Assembly: GCF_001584335.1 (NCBI RefSeq)
Contig: NZ_LSBB01000020.1
Location: forward strand, 558,001 to 622,000
Origin: Bacillus atrophaeus
GTDB taxonomy: Bacteria; Bacillota; Bacilli; Bacillales; Bacillaceae
Direction: 5' to 3'
Length of the DNA stretch: 64,000 nucleotides
Position numbers and translations under genes: made by a program. The notes under the pieces were generated by a model. That model did not search any database, had not been told where the DNA came from, and saw only the letters and a program-made list of their open reading frames with translations. Below, in pieces: positions 1 through 8,548 of the stretch. Numbering within the stretch: the stretch's first letter is position 1; each line of letters starts with the position of its first letter.

Positions 1-1134
1 CCGCAAGAACTGATCGAAAAAGCAGTAAATCAGGATGCTCCTATCTATAAGGGCAACGGCGGCGGTTCTTCTGCCGGCAGTGAAGAAGCTGAGTCCAAAG
101 GCAAATCAGGCGGCATAGGAAACACGTTTTATAAACACTTAATGAGCGGTGTCAGCAACATGCTTCCGTTCGTTGTAGGCGGCGGTATACTCGTTGCGAT
201 TTCGTTCTTCTGGGGGATTAATTCATCCAAACCAGATGATCCGACTTACAATGCATTCGCGGCTGCTCTTAAGTTTATTGGCGGCGACAATGCATTAGCA
301 TTAATCGTGGCTGTTCTTGCCGGATTTATCGCAATGAGCATCGCAGACCGTCCGGGTTTAGCCCCAGGTATGGTCGGCGGTTTCATGGCATACCAGGCAG
401 ACGCTGGATTTTTAGGCGGGTTGATCGCAGGGTTCTTGGCTGGTTACATTGTCGTTCTGCTTAAAAAAGTGTTCGCCGGTATTCCTCAGTCACTTGACGG
501 ATTAAAACCAGTTTTGCTTTACCCGTTGTTTGGTATTTTCTTAACCGGTATTATTATGCGCTTTGTCATCAACACACCGGTAGCTGCTTTTATGTCGTTC
601 TTGACAAACTGGCTTGAAAGCCTCGGCACAGGCAACCTTGTGCTTATGGGAATTATTTTAGGCGGTATGATGGCAATTGACATGGGAGGCCCGCTGAATA
701 AAGCTGCCTTCACATTCGGAATTGCGATGATTGACGCAGGAAACTATGCGCCTCATGCGGCAATTATGGCGGGCGGTATGGTTCCGCCGCTTGGCATCGC
801 ACTTGCGACAACGTTTTTCAAAAGCAAATTCTCAAAACGTGACCGTGAAGCAGGGGTTACATGCTATTTCATGGGAGCGGCTTTCGTAACAGAAGGGGCG
901 ATCCCGTTTGCTGCAGCTGATCCGCTTCGCGTCATTCCTGCATCTGTTATCGGTGCAGCCGTAGCGGGCGGTTTGACAGAATTTTTCCGGGTGACATTGC
1001 CTGCACCTCACGGAGGAGTTTTCGTAGCCTTTATTACTAACCATCCGTTGCTTTACTTATTGAGTATTGTGATCGGTGCTGTCATAACGGCCGTTCTTCT
1101 CGGGATATTTAAAAAACCTGTTACAGAACAATAA
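1..1134 (+). CDS. fruA: PTS fructose-specific enzyme IIABC, C-terminal part (5' cut by window)
   Basis: The frame is open from base 1 and gives 377 residues, the end of the multidomain fructose permease (about 635 residues in B. subtilis). Residues 1-15 are the tail of the IIB domain and 15-40 a Gly/Ser-rich interdomain linker. The rest is the hydrophobic IIC channel with many Gly-rich membrane helices. FruA imports fructose and phosphorylates it to fructose-1-phosphate. Upstream fruR-fruK are expected outside the window. An intrinsic terminator follows the stop within 10 bases. Identification rests on the IIC sequence and on sipT following directly, as in B. subtilis. Confidence 0.93.
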   Translation, partial: PQELIEKAVNQDAPIYKGNGGGSSAGSEEAESKGKSGGIGNTFYKHLMSGVSNMLPFVVGGGILVAISFFWGINSSKPDDPTYNAFAAALKFIGGDNALALIVAVLAGFIAMSIADRPGLAPGMVGGFMAYQADAGFLGGLIAGFLAGYIVVLLKKVFAGIPQSLDGLKPVLLYPLFGIFLTGIIMRFVINTPVAAFMSFLTNWLESLGTGNLVLMGIILGGMMAIDMGGPLNKAAFTFGIAMIDAGNYAPHAAIMAGGMVPPLGIALATTFFKSKFSKRDREAGVTCYFMGAAFVTEGAIPFAAADPLRVIPASVIGAAVAGGLTEFFRVTLPAPHGGVFVAFITNHPLLYLLSIVIGAVITAVLLGIFKKPVTEQ

Positions 1135-1139
1135 GATGA

Positions 1140-1170
1140 AAAAAGCGTCCTTTAGGGGACGCTTTTTCTT
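1140..1170 (+). terminator. Intrinsic terminator of the fru operon
   Basis: Stem AAAGCGTCC / GGACGCTTT with a 6-base loop, followed by a T-run, starting six bases after the fruA stop. Confidence 0.88.
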
Positions 1171-1278
1171 CATCAGCCTATTTGGCAGCATGGTTAGGTT
1201 ATGTATTTTATGATGAATTGTGATAAAGTAAAGATAATGAGAATCAACTGAAATAGTGATCGTCTAGGAGGAACCATT

Positions 1279-1860
1279 TTGACCGAAGAGAAAAATCCTA
1301 AAACTGAAAAACCGGTGAAAAAAAAATCCAATACGTATTGGGAATGGGCAAAAGCAATTGTCATTGCCGTGGTTTTGGCACTCTTAATCCGCCACTTTTT
1401 GTTTGAACCGTATTTAGTGGAAGGTTCATCCATGTATCCAACCTTGCATGACGGGGAACGTTTGTTTGTGAATAAAACCGTCAACTATGTCGGAGAGCTG
1501 AAGCGGGGAGATATCGTCATTATTAACGGCGATTCATCAAAAGTGCATTATGTGAAGCGGTTGATCGGTAAGCCTGGAGAAACCGTAGAGATGAAGGATG
1601 ACACGCTTTATATAAACGGGAAAAAGATAGACGAGTCATATCTGTCTAATAATAAAAAAGATGCGAAAAAGCTGGGTGTTAATCTTACCGGGGATTTTGG
1701 ACCTGTCAAGGTTCCGAAAGGGAAGTACTTTGTAATGGGTGATAATCGCCTGAATTCGATGGACAGCCGGAATGGACTCGGGCTTATTGCCGAAGATCGG
1801 ATTGTCGGCACTTCCAAGTTTGTCTTCTTCCCATTTAACGAAATGCGCCAAACAAAATAA
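1279..1860 (+). CDS. sipT: Type I signal peptidase SipT
   Basis: Predicted 193 residues, the usual SipT length. A short Lys-rich cytosolic N-terminus is followed by one membrane anchor (about residues 24-41) and an extracytoplasmic catalytic domain. The catalytic Ser51 lies in the GSSMYPT box and the general base Lys93 in YVKRLIG; the conserved GDNR...S-DSR box is at 154-164. It removes signal peptides from secreted preproteins such as NprE in this window. The start is TTG, set by AGGAGG at 1266-1271. It is a single gene with terminators on both sides. Confidence 0.96.
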   Translation: MTEEKNPKTEKPVKKKSNTYWEWAKAIVIAVVLALLIRHFLFEPYLVEGSSMYPTLHDGERLFVNKTVNYVGELKRGDIVIINGDSSKVHYVKRLIGKPGETVEMKDDTLYINGKKIDESYLSNNKKDAKKLGVNLTGDFGPVKVPKGKYFVMGDNRLNSMDSRNGLGLIAEDRIVGTSKFVFFPFNEMRQTK

Positions 1861-1907
1861 AAAACGCCATGCTGTACTCACTCCGGAGTCAGCAGGCGTT
1901 TTTTTAC
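1861..1907. terminator. Bidirectional terminator between sipT and ykoA
   Basis: AAACGCC ... GGCGTTT outer stem with an inner GCTG/CAGC pairing. T-runs follow on both strands, serving the convergent sipT and ykoA. Confidence 0.8.
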
Positions 1908-2173
1908 ATTGAAAAAGAGGCAGCTATTGCGATAAACAATACGGTTACAAACACGGAGCCTATAATGGCTAACACACTGAAGAAAAGGTGAATTTGCTTT
2001 TGTTCTTTCCCCCGTTTTTGCCAAAAGCGCTTCGCAAATATGTGCGAAAATGTGTATATAAAAGCAATACCGATGTACAAGCCGATATCTTTGGCGGTAA
2101 ACCCTGTTACGGCCAGATATACGCCTGTAAAAAAGATAAGTAAACAATATTCTGAAAGTGTTAAGAGCCTCAA
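1904..2173 (-). CDS. ykoA: Small membrane protein YkoA
   Basis: 89 residues with three hydrophobic segments (roughly 8-25, 30-46 and 62-85) separated by a short basic loop (KRFWQKRGKEQ). No catalytic motif is visible, and the function is unknown. The start is TTG behind GGAGGATTACG on the minus strand. It lies convergent to sipT and divergent from ykpA, the position of ykoA in B. subtilis, which is why the name is used. The stop falls inside the shared terminator. Confidence 0.8.
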   Translation of the reverse strand: MRLLTLSEYCLLIFFTGVYLAVTGFTAKDIGLYIGIAFIYTFSHIFAKRFWQKRGKEQKQIHLFFSVLAIIGSVFVTVLFIAIAASFSM

Positions 2174-2300
2174 CGTAATCCTCCGTTACTATGGTCATTG
2201 ACCTACTTCTTTTCTTCTATTGTAACATAGCTGCATCCCTTATCGTGTAAGTGTTTTCGGCTTCCATTTAGCAGGAAGCATTTCTCTTCCTTCTTATTCA

Positions 2301-2309
2301 TGGTATACT
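2301..2309 (+). promoter_or_regulatory. Extended -10 promoter of ykpA
   Basis: TGGTATACT is an extended -10 (TGnTATACT) 33 bases before the ykpA start. The -35 region is poor, which an extended -10 tolerates. Confidence 0.6.
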
Positions 2310-2342
2310 TTTATTGATGATAGATACGATGGAGGATTATAA

Positions 2343-3962
2343 ATGATTGCTGTAAATAATGTGAGCTTACGGTTTGCGGATCGTAAGTTATTTGAAGATG
2401 TAAATATTAAGTTTACGCCGGGCAACTGCTACGGATTAATCGGTGCGAATGGTGCGGGTAAATCAACATTTCTTAAGATTTTATCTGGAGAGCTTGAACC
2501 TCAGACGGGCGATGTCCATATGAGTCCGGGCGAACGCCTTGCCATCTTAAAGCAAAACCACTTTGAATATGAAGAGCATGAAGTATTAAAAGTCGTTATT
2601 ATGGGCCACAAACGTCTGTACGAAGTGATGCAGGAGAAAGATGCGATTTACATGAAGCCTGATTTCTCTGATGAAGACGGCATTCGCGCTGCTGAACTTG
2701 AAGGCGAGTTTGCGGAGTTAAACGGCTGGGAAGCTGAAAGTGAAGCCGCAATTCTTCTGAAAGGGCTTGGTATTTCAGAGGATTTGCACTCTAAGAAAAT
2801 GGAAGACTTGGGCGGATCAGAGAAAGTGAAAGTTCTATTGGCTCAGGCATTATTCGGGAAGCCTGATGTATTGCTGCTGGATGAGCCGACAAACCACTTG
2901 GACCTTCAAGCTATCCAATGGCTGGAAGAATTTCTGATTAATTTTGAGAATACCGTTATTGTGGTATCACATGACCGTCACTTCTTAAATAAAGTATGTA
3001 CCCATATTGCTGATCTCGATTTTAACAAAATTCAAATCTATGTCGGCAACTATGATTTCTGGTATGAATCAAGCCAGCTTGCTTTAAAACTTTCACAAGA
3101 AGCGAACAAGAAAAAAGAAGAGCAAATTAAACAGCTGCAAGAGTTTGTGGCCAGATTCAGCGCAAATGCGTCTAAATCAAAACAGGCTACTTCAAGAAAG
3201 AAACTTCTTGATAAAATTTCTCTTGATGATATTAAACCGTCTTCACGCCGTTATCCTTACGTCAACTTCACACCGGAACGAGAAATCGGAAATGATGTTC
3301 TCCGGGTGGAAGGTCTGACAAAAACAATTGACGGAGTAAAGGTACTCGACAATGTCAGCTTTATTATGAATAAAGAGGATAAAATTGCGTTTACCGGACG
3401 CAATGAATTAGCTGTTACTACGTTATTTAAAATCATTTCCGGGGAAATGGAAGCAGACAGCGGCACATACAAATGGGGTGTCACAACGTCTCAGGCATAC
3501 TTCCCTAAAGACAACAGCGAATATTTTGACGGCAGCGATGTGAACCTTGTTGACTGGCTTCGCCAATATTCGCCTCATGATCAAAGTGAAAGCTTCCTGC
3601 GCGGCTTCCTGGGCCGGATGCTATTCTCGGGTGAAGAAGTGCTTAAAAAATCAAATGTATTATCAGGTGGAGAAAAAGTCCGCTGTATGCTCTCGAAAGC
3701 AATGCTTTCAGGCGCTAATATTTTAATACTCGATGAGCCGACGAACCACTTAGATCTAGAATCCATCACGGCTTTGAACAACGGCTTAATCAGCTTTAAA
3801 GGAGCCATGCTGTTCACATCACATGACCATCAGTTTGTTCAAACCATTGCCAACCGTATTATTGAAGTAACACCTAAGGGCATTGTTGACAAACAAATGA
3901 GTTATGATGAATTCTTAGAGAGCAAAGACGTACAGCAAAAACTCTCAGAATTATACGCCTAA
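2343..3962 (+). CDS. ykpA: ABC-F family ATPase YkpA
   Basis: 539 residues with two tandem ABC ATPase domains and no membrane domain, so an ABC-F protein acting at the ribosome rather than a transporter. Domain 1 has Walker A GANGAGKST (34-42), signature LGGSEKVKV and Walker B VLLLDEPTNHLDL. A charged linker rich in Lys/Glu (about 250-290) follows. Domain 2 keeps signature LSGGEKVR and LILDEPTNHLDL, but its P-loop position reads GRNELAVTT and lacks the Gly-Lys-Ser/Thr core. ABC-F members gate or rescue translating ribosomes; the exact role of this one is not established. Monocistronic, with its own terminator. Confidence 0.9.
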   Translation: MIAVNNVSLRFADRKLFEDVNIKFTPGNCYGLIGANGAGKSTFLKILSGELEPQTGDVHMSPGERLAILKQNHFEYEEHEVLKVVIMGHKRLYEVMQEKDAIYMKPDFSDEDGIRAAELEGEFAELNGWEAESEAAILLKGLGISEDLHSKKMEDLGGSEKVKVLLAQALFGKPDVLLLDEPTNHLDLQAIQWLEEFLINFENTVIVVSHDRHFLNKVCTHIADLDFNKIQIYVGNYDFWYESSQLALKLSQEANKKKEEQIKQLQEFVARFSANASKSKQATSRKKLLDKISLDDIKPSSRRYPYVNFTPEREIGNDVLRVEGLTKTIDGVKVLDNVSFIMNKEDKIAFTGRNELAVTTLFKIISGEMEADSGTYKWGVTTSQAYFPKDNSEYFDGSDVNLVDWLRQYSPHDQSESFLRGFLGRMLFSGEEVLKKSNVLSGGEKVRCMLSKAMLSGANILILDEPTNHLDLESITALNNGLISFKGAMLFTSHDHQFVQTIANRIIEVTPKGIVDKQMSYDEFLESKDVQQKLSELYA

Positions 3963-3964
3963 CC

Positions 3965-3993
3965 AAAAAGCAGAGGAAACTCTGCTTTTTTTC
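3965..3993 (+). terminator. Terminator of ykpA
   Basis: AAAAGCAGAG / CTCTGCTTTT with a GAAA loop, then a T-run, directly after the stop codon. Confidence 0.9.
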
Positions 3994-4188
3994 TTTTTCA
4001 CTTAAAGTGTTCAGAGTCGCTGAGGCCGTTGTAATAAAAAAATGAGACATTTCATTAAAGAAAAATTCATTATTGTCTGTTTTTACTGTAAACTTTTATT
4101 TTAAAAGGGGATAGAGTGTTATATGCTGTAGACATTGTATTTCAAGTGCAAGTAAATGAAACAAACAATAATCGCGGCAAGAAAGGAC

Positions 4189-4217
4189 TTATCGAGACTT
4201 AGAGAGTTCACTATAAT
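4189..4217 (+). promoter_or_regulatory. Probable sigma-A promoter of ykpB
   Basis: A perfect TATAAT lies at 4212-4217 with a weak -35 (TTATCG, 17-base spacer). The start codon is 35 bases downstream. Confidence 0.5.
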
Positions 4218-4251
4218 GAAGTAAATACATAAAGAGAAAGGATTGTTACCA

Positions 4252-5166
4252 ATGAAAATTCTAGTGGCAGGAGCAGGCGGAGTAGGCGGATATATCGGCG
4301 GAAGGCTGGCGGAGCAGGGGAATGACGTTACGTTTCTCGTCCGCCAGCAAAGAGCCGCGAAGTTAAAGAAAACAGGACTCGTTATTAAAAGTGAAAAAGG
4401 TAATATATCGTTTCAGCCTTCCTTAATTCAGGCAGGAGAAAACGGATCTTTCGACGTTGTCATTATCGCCTCTAAGGCCTACTCTTTACAGCATGTGATA
4501 GAGGATGTCAAACCCTTTATTCATGCTGAGTCGGTCATTATTCCTTTTTTAAACGGCTATCAGCACTACGAGCAGCTGTTTGCGGCATTTGCGAAAAGCC
4601 GGGTGCTTGGAGGTCTTTGCTTTATCGAAAGTGCATTAAATGAGGAGGGTGAAGTAATTCATACAAGCGCTTCCCACCGTTTTGTGTTCGGCGAATGGAA
4701 TGGAGAACAGACTGAGAGAATGAAAGAGCTTGAGAAGGTGTTTGCCAACGTTAACGCAGAAGTCATGGTAAGCAGAAATATAGAGAAGGACATATGGAAG
4801 AAGTATTTGTTTATTGCAGCTCAGGCGGGGATCACTTCTTTATTTCAAAAGCCGATCGGACCCATTTTGGAAACAGACAGCGGCCGAAATACTGCGAAAA
4901 CCCTTATCGGAGAAATTGGTGCAATTTTGCGTGCGGAGGGGGTTCCGGCTGATCCTGATCTAGAGGAAGAGAGTTATTGCACGATGACAAAAATGTCTTA
5001 TCAAATGAAATCCTCTATGCTGCGGGACATGGAAAAGGGACAAACAACAGAAGGAGACCATCTGCATGGCTTTTTGCTGGAAAAAGCAAGGGATTTATCA
5101 GTGATAGCTCCCGTTTTGGAAACCGTTTATGCGAATGTGCAAATCTATGAGGCGGAAACGAAATAA
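4252..5166 (+). CDS. ykpB: Ketopantoate reductase-like oxidoreductase
   Basis: 304 residues, the length of ApbA/PanE ketopantoate 2-reductases. The N-terminal Rossmann motif GAGGVGG (residues 7-13) binds NADPH. A helical C-terminal domain carries the family Lys (KDIWKKYLFIA). If active, it reduces 2-dehydropantoate to pantoate for CoA synthesis. In B. subtilis a second paralog does the main job, so this one may act on another 2-oxo acid. The ATG at 4252 is preferred over an in-frame TTG at 4243 because AAAGGA ends about ten bases before the ATG and would touch the TTG. The downstream frame ampS is convergent. Confidence 0.85.
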   Translation: MKILVAGAGGVGGYIGGRLAEQGNDVTFLVRQQRAAKLKKTGLVIKSEKGNISFQPSLIQAGENGSFDVVIIASKAYSLQHVIEDVKPFIHAESVIIPFLNGYQHYEQLFAAFAKSRVLGGLCFIESALNEEGEVIHTSASHRFVFGEWNGEQTERMKELEKVFANVNAEVMVSRNIEKDIWKKYLFIAAQAGITSLFQKPIGPILETDSGRNTAKTLIGEIGAILRAEGVPADPDLEEESYCTMTKMSYQMKSSMLRDMEKGQTTEGDHLHGFLLEKARDLSVIAPVLETVYANVQIYEAETK

Positions 5167-5197
5167 AAAAAGGAGGCGGTCAGCCTCCTTTTTTTGT
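5165..5197. terminator. Bidirectional terminator ykpB/ampS
   Basis: AAAAAAGGAGGC / GCCTCCTTTTTT with a GGTCA loop; T-runs on both strands suit the convergent genes. Confidence 0.9.
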
Positions 5198-6430
5198 TTA
5201 AAACGCCCAATTCCCATTTCTGAAAACAGGTTCTCTTTTTCCGTCTGCCGTAATGCCGTCAATACTCATATCTTTAGACCCTATCATAAAATCCACATGG
5301 GTAATGCTTTCATTCAGGCCTTCTTTTACGAGTTCCTCACGAGACATTTGTTTTCCGCCTTCAATGTTAAAGGCATAAGCACTGCCGATCGCCAAATGGT
5401 TTGACGCGTTTTCATCGAATAAGGTGTTATAAAAAAGAATATCCGACTTTGAAATCGGTGAATCATACGGCACAAGCGCCACTTCGCCAAGATAATGGGA
5501 GCCTTCATCCGTTTCAACTAATTCTTTTAGAATGTCTTCTCCTTTTTCGGCCTTAATATCTACAATACGGCCGTTTTTAAAGGTTAATGTAAAGTTATCG
5601 ATAATATTTCCGCCATAACTTAAAGGCTTGGTGCTTGATACGGTTCCGTTTACACCGTCTTTTTGAGGCAGAGTGAACACTTCTTCGGTCGGCATGTTTG
5701 CCATAAATTCATTTCCGTTCTCATTAATGCTTCCTGCTCCCGCCCACACATGTTTCTTAGGAAGTTCAATCGTCAGGTCTGTTCCTTCCGCCTGATAATG
5801 CAAAGCGCTGTAGTGTTTCGCATTAAGATGATCGACCTTCTCATGAAGAGTTTGATCATGCTCTTTCCATGCTTGAACCGGATTTTCTTCATTTACCCGT
5901 GTTGTATTAAAAATCTCTTCCCACAGCAGCTGAATCGCTTCTTCTTCTGAATGACCGGGGAATACCTTTGATGCCCAGCCAGCCGATGCTGCGCCGATGA
6001 CTGTCCAGCTGACCTTGTCTGATTGAATATATTGTCTGTATGTATGTAATGCTTTACCGGCTGCTTTTTGGAAAGCCGCAATTCGTTTTGATTCGATCCC
6101 TTTTAATAAATCTGGGCTTGATGATACGACTGAAATAAAGGCAGCACCTTTCTCAGCAAGCGCTTCTTTGCCTTTCGCTTCCCACTCCGGATACTCGTCA
6201 AAGGCTTCAGGCGGCGCCAATTCATATTTTAATCTTGATACTTCATCGTCCTGCCAGTTCACTGTCACATGTTTTGCGCCTTTTTCATAAGCGTGCTTTA
6301 CAATTAGCCGGACAAAATCCCGCACCTCTGTAGACGCGTTGACGACAACATGCTGCCCCTTTTGGACATTAACGCCGACTTCAACCGCCAGCAGGGCGTA
6401 TGTGCTTAATTTCTTTGAAAAAGAATCCAT
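5198..6430 (-). CDS. ampS: Aminopeptidase S (M29 family)
   Basis: 410 residues, the normal size of the thermophilic M29 metallo-aminopeptidases. Recognisable stretches are the N-terminal GVNVQKGQHVVVNAS, the central FMANMPTEEVFTLP that supplies a metal-binding Glu, and the C-terminal HVDFMIGS / DGITADG. It is cytosolic, binds two divalent metals and releases N-terminal residues from peptides. ATG start behind GGAGGAATGAACC. It lies downstream of mreBH-ykpC on the same strand, but a terminator at 6504-6529 separates them. Confidence 0.92.
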   Translation of the reverse strand: MDSFSKKLSTYALLAVEVGVNVQKGQHVVVNASTEVRDFVRLIVKHAYEKGAKHVTVNWQDDEVSRLKYELAPPEAFDEYPEWEAKGKEALAEKGAAFISVVSSSPDLLKGIESKRIAAFQKAAGKALHTYRQYIQSDKVSWTVIGAASAGWASKVFPGHSEEEAIQLLWEEIFNTTRVNEENPVQAWKEHDQTLHEKVDHLNAKHYSALHYQAEGTDLTIELPKKHVWAGAGSINENGNEFMANMPTEEVFTLPQKDGVNGTVSSTKPLSYGGNIIDNFTLTFKNGRIVDIKAEKGEDILKELVETDEGSHYLGEVALVPYDSPISKSDILFYNTLFDENASNHLAIGSAYAFNIEGGKQMSREELVKEGLNESITHVDFMIGSKDMSIDGITADGKREPVFRNGNWAF

Positions 6431-6503
6431 GGTTCATTCCTCCTAATCCTTTTTCTCATCATAACAAATATTCTCTCGAAAAGAAAAGAAAGGAGTGTGA
6501 TTG

Positions 6504-6529
6504 AAAAAAGGCACAGCAAGCGCTGCGCC
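6504..6529 (-). terminator. Terminator of mreBH-ykpC
   Basis: On the minus strand GGCGCAGC / GCTGTGCC (one G-U pair) with a GCTT loop and six T. Confidence 0.85.
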
Positions 6530-6531
6530 TC

Positions 6532-6666
6532 TTACGGATGATTCAGTTTTACAGTTTCTCCTGCGGGTGAAGGAGGCATATTCGCCAACGAGATACTCAT
6601 TCCCCCGAGAATAATTCCGCTCAAAATAATCGCTATAGCTACTCGTCTTCCCAAATCTCTGATCAT
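6532..6666 (-). CDS. ykpC: Small hydrophobic protein YkpC
   Basis: 44 codons. The N-terminus is MIRDLGRRVAIAII, then a single hydrophobic segment (about 9-28) and a Pro-rich tail. The start ATG at 6666 has a perfect GGAGG seven bases upstream. It sits just downstream of mreBH, before the terminator, so it is probably co-transcribed with the actin-like gene. This is the arrangement and length of B. subtilis ykpC. The function is unknown; a membrane peptide is the only safe description. Confidence 0.82.
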   Translation of the reverse strand: MIRDLGRRVAIAIILSGIILGGMSISLANMPPSPAGETVKLNHP

Positions 6667-6767
6667 TTGTTTCCTCCTTATGGTTTCTCCATTCCTCACC
6701 ATATGAACGAAACAAGGGAAAGAGAAGCAAAAGATTTATTAAATTTGCTTCTGGGTTCGTAAAAAGC

Positions 6768-7775
6768 TTATTTAACGGCTTTTTGAAGTTTATCAATCAC
6801 TTCTAAAGAACGTCCGGTTCCGATTGCAACAGATTCAAGAGGATTAGGCGCAAGATGCACGGGAACGACAATTTCACTGGACAGCCACTCTTTAATGCCG
6901 TTTAACAGCGCGCCTCCGCCTGTTAAAATCACGCCGCGGTCTACAATGTCCCCGCTCAGTTCAGGCGGACAGTCCTCAAGGGTGGCTCTGATGGCTTCAA
7001 GAATATGAAGGAGAGATTCGCGCATTGCACCTTGAATTTCATTTGACTGAAGCATAATTGTTTTCGGCAGCCCTGTTACAAGATCGCGGCCGCGAATTTC
7101 AAGTATTTCAGGCGCATGTTCAATAAGCGCGTAGCCGATTTCCATTTTGACTTGCTCAGCAGTCCGTTCGCCAATCAGCAAATTATATTTCTTTCTGACG
7201 AAGGAGATGATATCTTCATCAAGCTGGTCGCCGCCGATACGGATGGAATGGCAGGATACAACACCGCCAAATGAAATAATGGCGACTTCAGTTGTTCCGC
7301 CGCCGATGTCTACCACTACATTGGCCACAGGCTCATCGACCGGCAGATCCGCACCGATTGCAGCAGCAACCGGTTCTTCAATTAAATGGACGTTTTTGGC
7401 GCCGCAATTTTTAACCGCGTCACTGATCGCGCGTCTTTCTACTGCCGTTGAGCCTGATGGGGTGCATACGACCACGTTTGGCTTTCTGAACGTCATGCCG
7501 ATGCTTTTACCGGCTTTCTTCATGATGTGTTTTAACAAATCAGTTGTCATATCATAGTCTGCGATGACGCCGTCTTTCATAGGTCTGACTGCGACAATTT
7601 TTCCGGGTGTTTTCCCGATCATGTTTTTTGCATCGGTTCCGATCGCAAGTACTGCTTTTGTAGTCGTGTCTACTGCGACAACGGAAGGTTCATTTAAGAT
7701 GATGCCTTTATTTTTACTGTAAACAAGTATATTAGCTGTTCCTAAGTCGATTCCAATTTCGGTTGATTGAAACAT
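6768..7775 (-). CDS. mreBH: MreB-like actin homolog MreBH
   Basis: 335 residues of the MreB family. Phosphate 1 motif is [13 protein letters not shown] near the N-terminus, phosphate 2 [12 protein letters not shown] and the adenosine motif [11 protein letters not shown]. It forms membrane-associated filaments that guide lateral wall synthesis and direct the hydrolase LytE in B. subtilis. The ATG at 7775 is chosen because GGGTGA lies just before it; an upstream in-frame TTG at 7787 has no Shine-Dalgarno. It is followed by ykpC in the same unit. Divergent from abh; a sigma-I-like -35 box lies upstream. Confidence 0.95.
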   Translation of the reverse strand: MFQSTEIGIDLGTANILVYSKNKGIILNEPSVVAVDTTTKAVLAIGTDAKNMIGKTPGKIVAVRPMKDGVIADYDMTTDLLKHIMKKAGKSIGMTFRKPNVVVCTPSGSTAVERRAISDAVKNCGAKNVHLIEEPVAAAIGADLPVDEPVANVVVDIGGGTTEVAIISFGGVVSCHSIRIGGDQLDEDIISFVRKKYNLLIGERTAEQVKMEIGYALIEHAPEILEIRGRDLVTGLPKTIMLQSNEIQGAMRESLLHILEAIRATLEDCPPELSGDIVDRGVILTGGGALLNGIKEWLSSEIVVPVHLAPNPLESVAIGTGRSLEVIDKLQKAVK

Positions 7776-7823
7776 TTTTTCACCCAATCTCTATCCTGAT
7801 TTAAAATGATTTTACATTTAAAG

Positions 7824-7853
7824 TTTCTTAAAAACTGTAGGATTTTTGGGGGT
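7824..7853 (-). promoter_or_regulatory. Possible sigma-I promoter of mreBH
   Basis: On the minus strand ACCCCC (7853-7848) is followed 20 bases later by AGAA, close to the ACCCCC/CGAA pattern of sigma-I promoters. mreBH is a known sigma-I target in B. subtilis. One mismatch in the -10. Confidence 0.4.
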
Positions 7854-7961
7854 GGGTGTCGGGAATGAAATGTTTTTGTAAAAAAACGAAGAATTATGTA
7901 TTTGACGTAATAAACATTTCGTTATAATGTCAAAAATATCTCTTGTTTCTGTGGAAAAAAG

Positions 7962-7987
7962 GAAACTTTTTTAAAGTTTCATTCGTC
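7962..7987 (+). promoter_or_regulatory. ECF-type promoter upstream of abh
   Basis: GAAAC at 7962-7966 and CGTC at 7984-7987 are separated by 17 bases, the spacing of sigma-X/W promoters. abh is known to depend on sigma-X in B. subtilis. A second candidate, TTGACG at 7902 with TATAAT at 7923, has a short 15-base spacer. Confidence 0.55.
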
Positions 7988-8057
7988 TAGGTTGTATTAA
8001 GGTCTAGCCTTGAACTTAGATGACTAAAGAAACATTTAAAGGAAGTAGGGGATTTCT

Positions 8058-8336
8058 ATGAAATCAATTGGTGTTGTAAGGAAAGTAGATGAACTTGGCC
8101 GTATTGTTATGCCGATAGAATTAAGAAGAGCGTTAGATATTGCGATTAAAGACAGTATTGAGTTCTTTGTAGACGGAGATAAAATCGTCTTGAAAAAATA
8201 TAAGCCGCACGGCGTGTGTTTAATGACAGGGGAAATTACGACAGAAAATAAAGAATACGGAAATGGAAAAATCATTTTAAGTCCAGAAGGCGCACAGCAG
8301 CTGCTTGACGAAATTCAAGCTGCTTTAAAAGCATAA
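8058..8336 (+). CDS. abh: Transition-state regulator Abh (AbrB paralog)
   Basis: 92 residues. Residues 1-50 form the swapped-hairpin AbrB DNA-binding domain (MKSIGVVRKVDELGRIVMP...), followed by a C-terminal multimerisation region. It binds AT-rich promoters and controls late-growth antibiotic, biofilm and autolysin genes with AbrB. The ATG has GGAAGTAGGGGATTT upstream. It is divergent from mreBH. The 280-base intergenic region is AT-rich and holds the ECF-like promoter and a possible sigma-A promoter. A terminator follows, so abh is monocistronic. Confidence 0.95.
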   Translation: MKSIGVVRKVDELGRIVMPIELRRALDIAIKDSIEFFVDGDKIVLKKYKPHGVCLMTGEITTENKEYGNGKIILSPEGAQQLLDEIQAALKA

Positions 8337-8349
8337 TGTGAAAAGTGGT

Positions 8350-8383
8350 AAAAAAGGCGGGGGGCGATTCTCCGCCTTTTTTT
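8350..8383 (+). terminator. Terminator of abh
   Basis: AAAAAGGCGG / CCGCCTTTTT with an 11-base loop and a long T-run. Confidence 0.9.
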
Positions 8384-8548
8384 GCGTGCAGGTGTCTGAT
8401 GGCTAGTCTATTTGCCGTGCAAGCGCGATTTTATTTGATGAAAAACAGGTAAGGAACCCCAAATAATTGGGATACTTTTCATATTTTAATCAAATGTTTT
8501 CTAAACAATGTTACAATAAACAGAGAAACACAAGCGGCAGGTGGGAGT

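Noticed and set aside
7147-7557. 136-codon plus-strand frame antisense to mreBH
   Set aside because: Fully within the conserved mreBH reading frame, low-complexity Ser/Pro-rich, no ribosome site.
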